Assembly (NCBI RefSeq): GCF_011927835.1
Contig: NZ_JAATJH010000002.1
Coordinates: forward strand, 124,001 to 188,000
DNA: 64,000 nucleotides
Direction: 5' to 3'
DNA from: Neolewinella antarctica
GTDB lineage: Bacteria > Bacteroidota > Bacteroidia > Chitinophagales > Saprospiraceae
Notes under the pieces: model-generated
Seen by the model: only the letters and a program-made list of their open reading frames with translations
Told to the model about the DNA's origin: nothing
The model's database searches: none
Shown: positions 63,275 to 64,000 of the stretch, in pieces
Layout of the letters: every line of letters begins with the position of its first letter
Numbering within the stretch: position 1 is the first letter of the stretch
Translations under genes and position numbers: made by a program

Positions 63275-63936
63275 GCCTCCGGCGGTTTCCGGAGGACGAG
63301 AGAAGAAGGAAAAGGAGGGGGGAAGAAGAAGGGGTGTTATCCTGTTTTTTGAAGGTTAATCCGGTGGCGGTGGGAGTCGTAATTGTTGACTACTCGGTGA
63401 ATGTTTTTCTTTAGTATGTCACAGTTGAAATTTACCAGTAGACCAACTTCTATACCAGTTAACTTTAGGTAGGATCTCAATTGAGTGAAAGCTATCGGGT
63501 GTAATTTTTCTACTGATTTGAGTTCAATAATGATTTGGTCTTCCACAATGAGGTCAGCGTAAAAAGCTATCTCTTCTCGGACGTATTGATTTGAGACAAC
63601 AATCATCTTTTGGCGCTCGACGCGTAGACCTCTGTCTCGTAACCTTCCGGCCAAAGTAGCCTCATAGATTTTCTCAAATAGTCCCGGCCCGTAAGTAAAG
63701 TAAGTCTGATAAATTTCGTGTACCACGATCTGGCTGACCTCTTGGAGACTAAGCTTTTGTGTTTGTGTTATGTGCTTCATGTAATATCTGCTGTGTATTC
63801 AAAGCTAAGACAACTTCAATAAAAACACAAAATGTTTAGAACAAAAAATAAAAACATATTTCCTTAATTTACCTTTCTGTTTCCTCCTCTCTCCTCTTTT
63901 ACCCTCCTCCCACCTCCTCCGGAAACCGCCGGAGGC
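63275..63936. mobile_element. Inverted-repeat unit enclosing a GxxExxY gene
   Basis: The same 22-nt sequence (GCCTCCGGCGG + TTTCCGGAGGA) lies at 63275-63296 and, inverted, at 63915-63936. Next to each copy, inside the unit, is a purine-rich tract read inward (GAGAGAAGAAGGAAAAGGAG on the left; GAGGAGAGAGGAGGAAACAG on the complement of the right). The only gene inside is the GxxExxY protein. No transposase, and no target-site duplication could be checked. Confidence 0.5.
63337..63780 (-). CDS. GxxExxY-family protein (PD-(D/E)XK nuclease-like)
   Basis: 147 residues. Signature GLFEKIYEATL gives the G-x-x-E-x-x-Y motif (about 33-39). The nuclease core reads YADLIVEDQIIIELKSVEKL (Asp ... Glu-x-Lys, about 75-95), then HPIAFTQLRSYLKLTGIEVGLLVNFNCDILKKNIHRVV. 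These are the Asp and E-x-K catalytic residues of the PD-(D/E)XK superfamily. Small proteins of this type are common in Bacteroidota and of unknown role. Here the gene is enclosed by inverted repeats (63275-63936). Confidence 0.86.
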   Translation of the reverse strand: MKHITQTQKLSLQEVSQIVVHEIYQTYFTYGPGLFEKIYEATLAGRLRDRGLRVERQKMIVVSNQYVREEIAFYADLIVEDQIIIELKSVEKLHPIAFTQLRSYLKLTGIEVGLLVNFNCDILKKNIHRVVNNYDSHRHRINLQKTG

Positions 63937-64000
63937 ACCCCGAAAAAGCACCAAACCCCAAACAGAAACCCAAACATCAAGGTTACACCCCCAATGCCAA

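Noticed and set aside
63745..63775. TTTTGTGTTTGTGTTATGTG in the GxxExxY N-terminus as another CACAAAA repeat arm
   Set aside because: Only a short low-complexity match with no partner arm; it encodes the normal N-terminus.

Overview
The window looks like a marine or aquatic Bacteroidota chromosome, probably near the Saprospiria/Lewinella group. This is an inference from gene content: a SusC/SusD pair, a secreted glycosidase ending in a type IX secretion (T9SS) sorting tail, bacillithiol-type redox proteins (YtxJ, YpdA), a citrulline-deacetylase-like M20 enzyme, TAnnTTTG-type promoters and almost no Shine-Dalgarno sequences. DNA is moderately G+C rich, except an AT-richer island at about 23.8-25.9 kb. 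I saw no rRNA, tRNA or CRISPR.

Layout. 0-2.8 kb: a membrane protein and two tandem paralogous lipoproteins. 2.9-11.7 kb: a polysaccharide-utilisation locus with a GH5 glycosidase, SusD, SusC and, opposite, a GH43-CBM6-T9SS protein; the SusC/D pair is bracketed by near-identical inverted repeats. 11.8-16.5 kb: photolyase-like protein, a small membrane protein, aldehyde dehydrogenase plus DUF779. 16.8-22.8 kb: a metal cluster (His-rich DUF4198-like protein, HupE/UreJ-like protein, complete zinc/manganese-type ABC importer whose two permeases carry C-terminal winged-helix extensions). 23.2-26 kb: deaminase, then a decayed RHS toxin/immunity remnant and a broken XRE regulator. 26-29.8 kb: divergent polyamine block (YgiC-like amidoligase and YgiB-like lipoprotein against a membrane spermidine synthase and SpeD). 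29.8-34.6 kb: membrane protein, TspO-like protein, uridine-phosphorylase-like enzyme, YtxJ and a Kir-type channel. 34.9-41.9 kb: TetR-TolC-adaptor-RND efflux operon. 42-50 kb: nitroreductase, pirin, PQQ-type sugar dehydrogenase, prenyl synthase, YpdA, ribosomal protein S20 and EtfA/EtfB. 50-64 kb: GNAT/FemAB-like protein, universal stress protein, small unknowns, topoisomerase IV subunit B, thioredoxin-fold protein, M20 deacylase, BI-1, AroQ, flippase, ferrochelatase and a GxxExxY protein.

The most unusual property is the intergenic DNA. At least six families of short dispersed repeats occur, most built as inverted repeats: (1) CACAAAAGCACAAAA palindromes, (2) a GGGCGCGGWCGCGGGTGCC motif, (3) long covarying hairpins centred on GCGGTAGCGCTACCGC, (4) CCCGATAGCTATCGGG, (5) AGACCnC heptamer runs, (6) TAGGCGGTA runs. 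The GxxExxY gene (PD-(D/E)XK nuclease-like) at the right end is itself enclosed by inverted repeats, so a link between such proteins and the repeats is a testable idea.

Three gene systems deserve attention: the polyamine-amidoligase block, the RHS toxin fragment whose decayed tail overlaps a lipoprotein gene by ATGA (candidate immunity), and the metal importer with regulator-like domains fused to its permeases.
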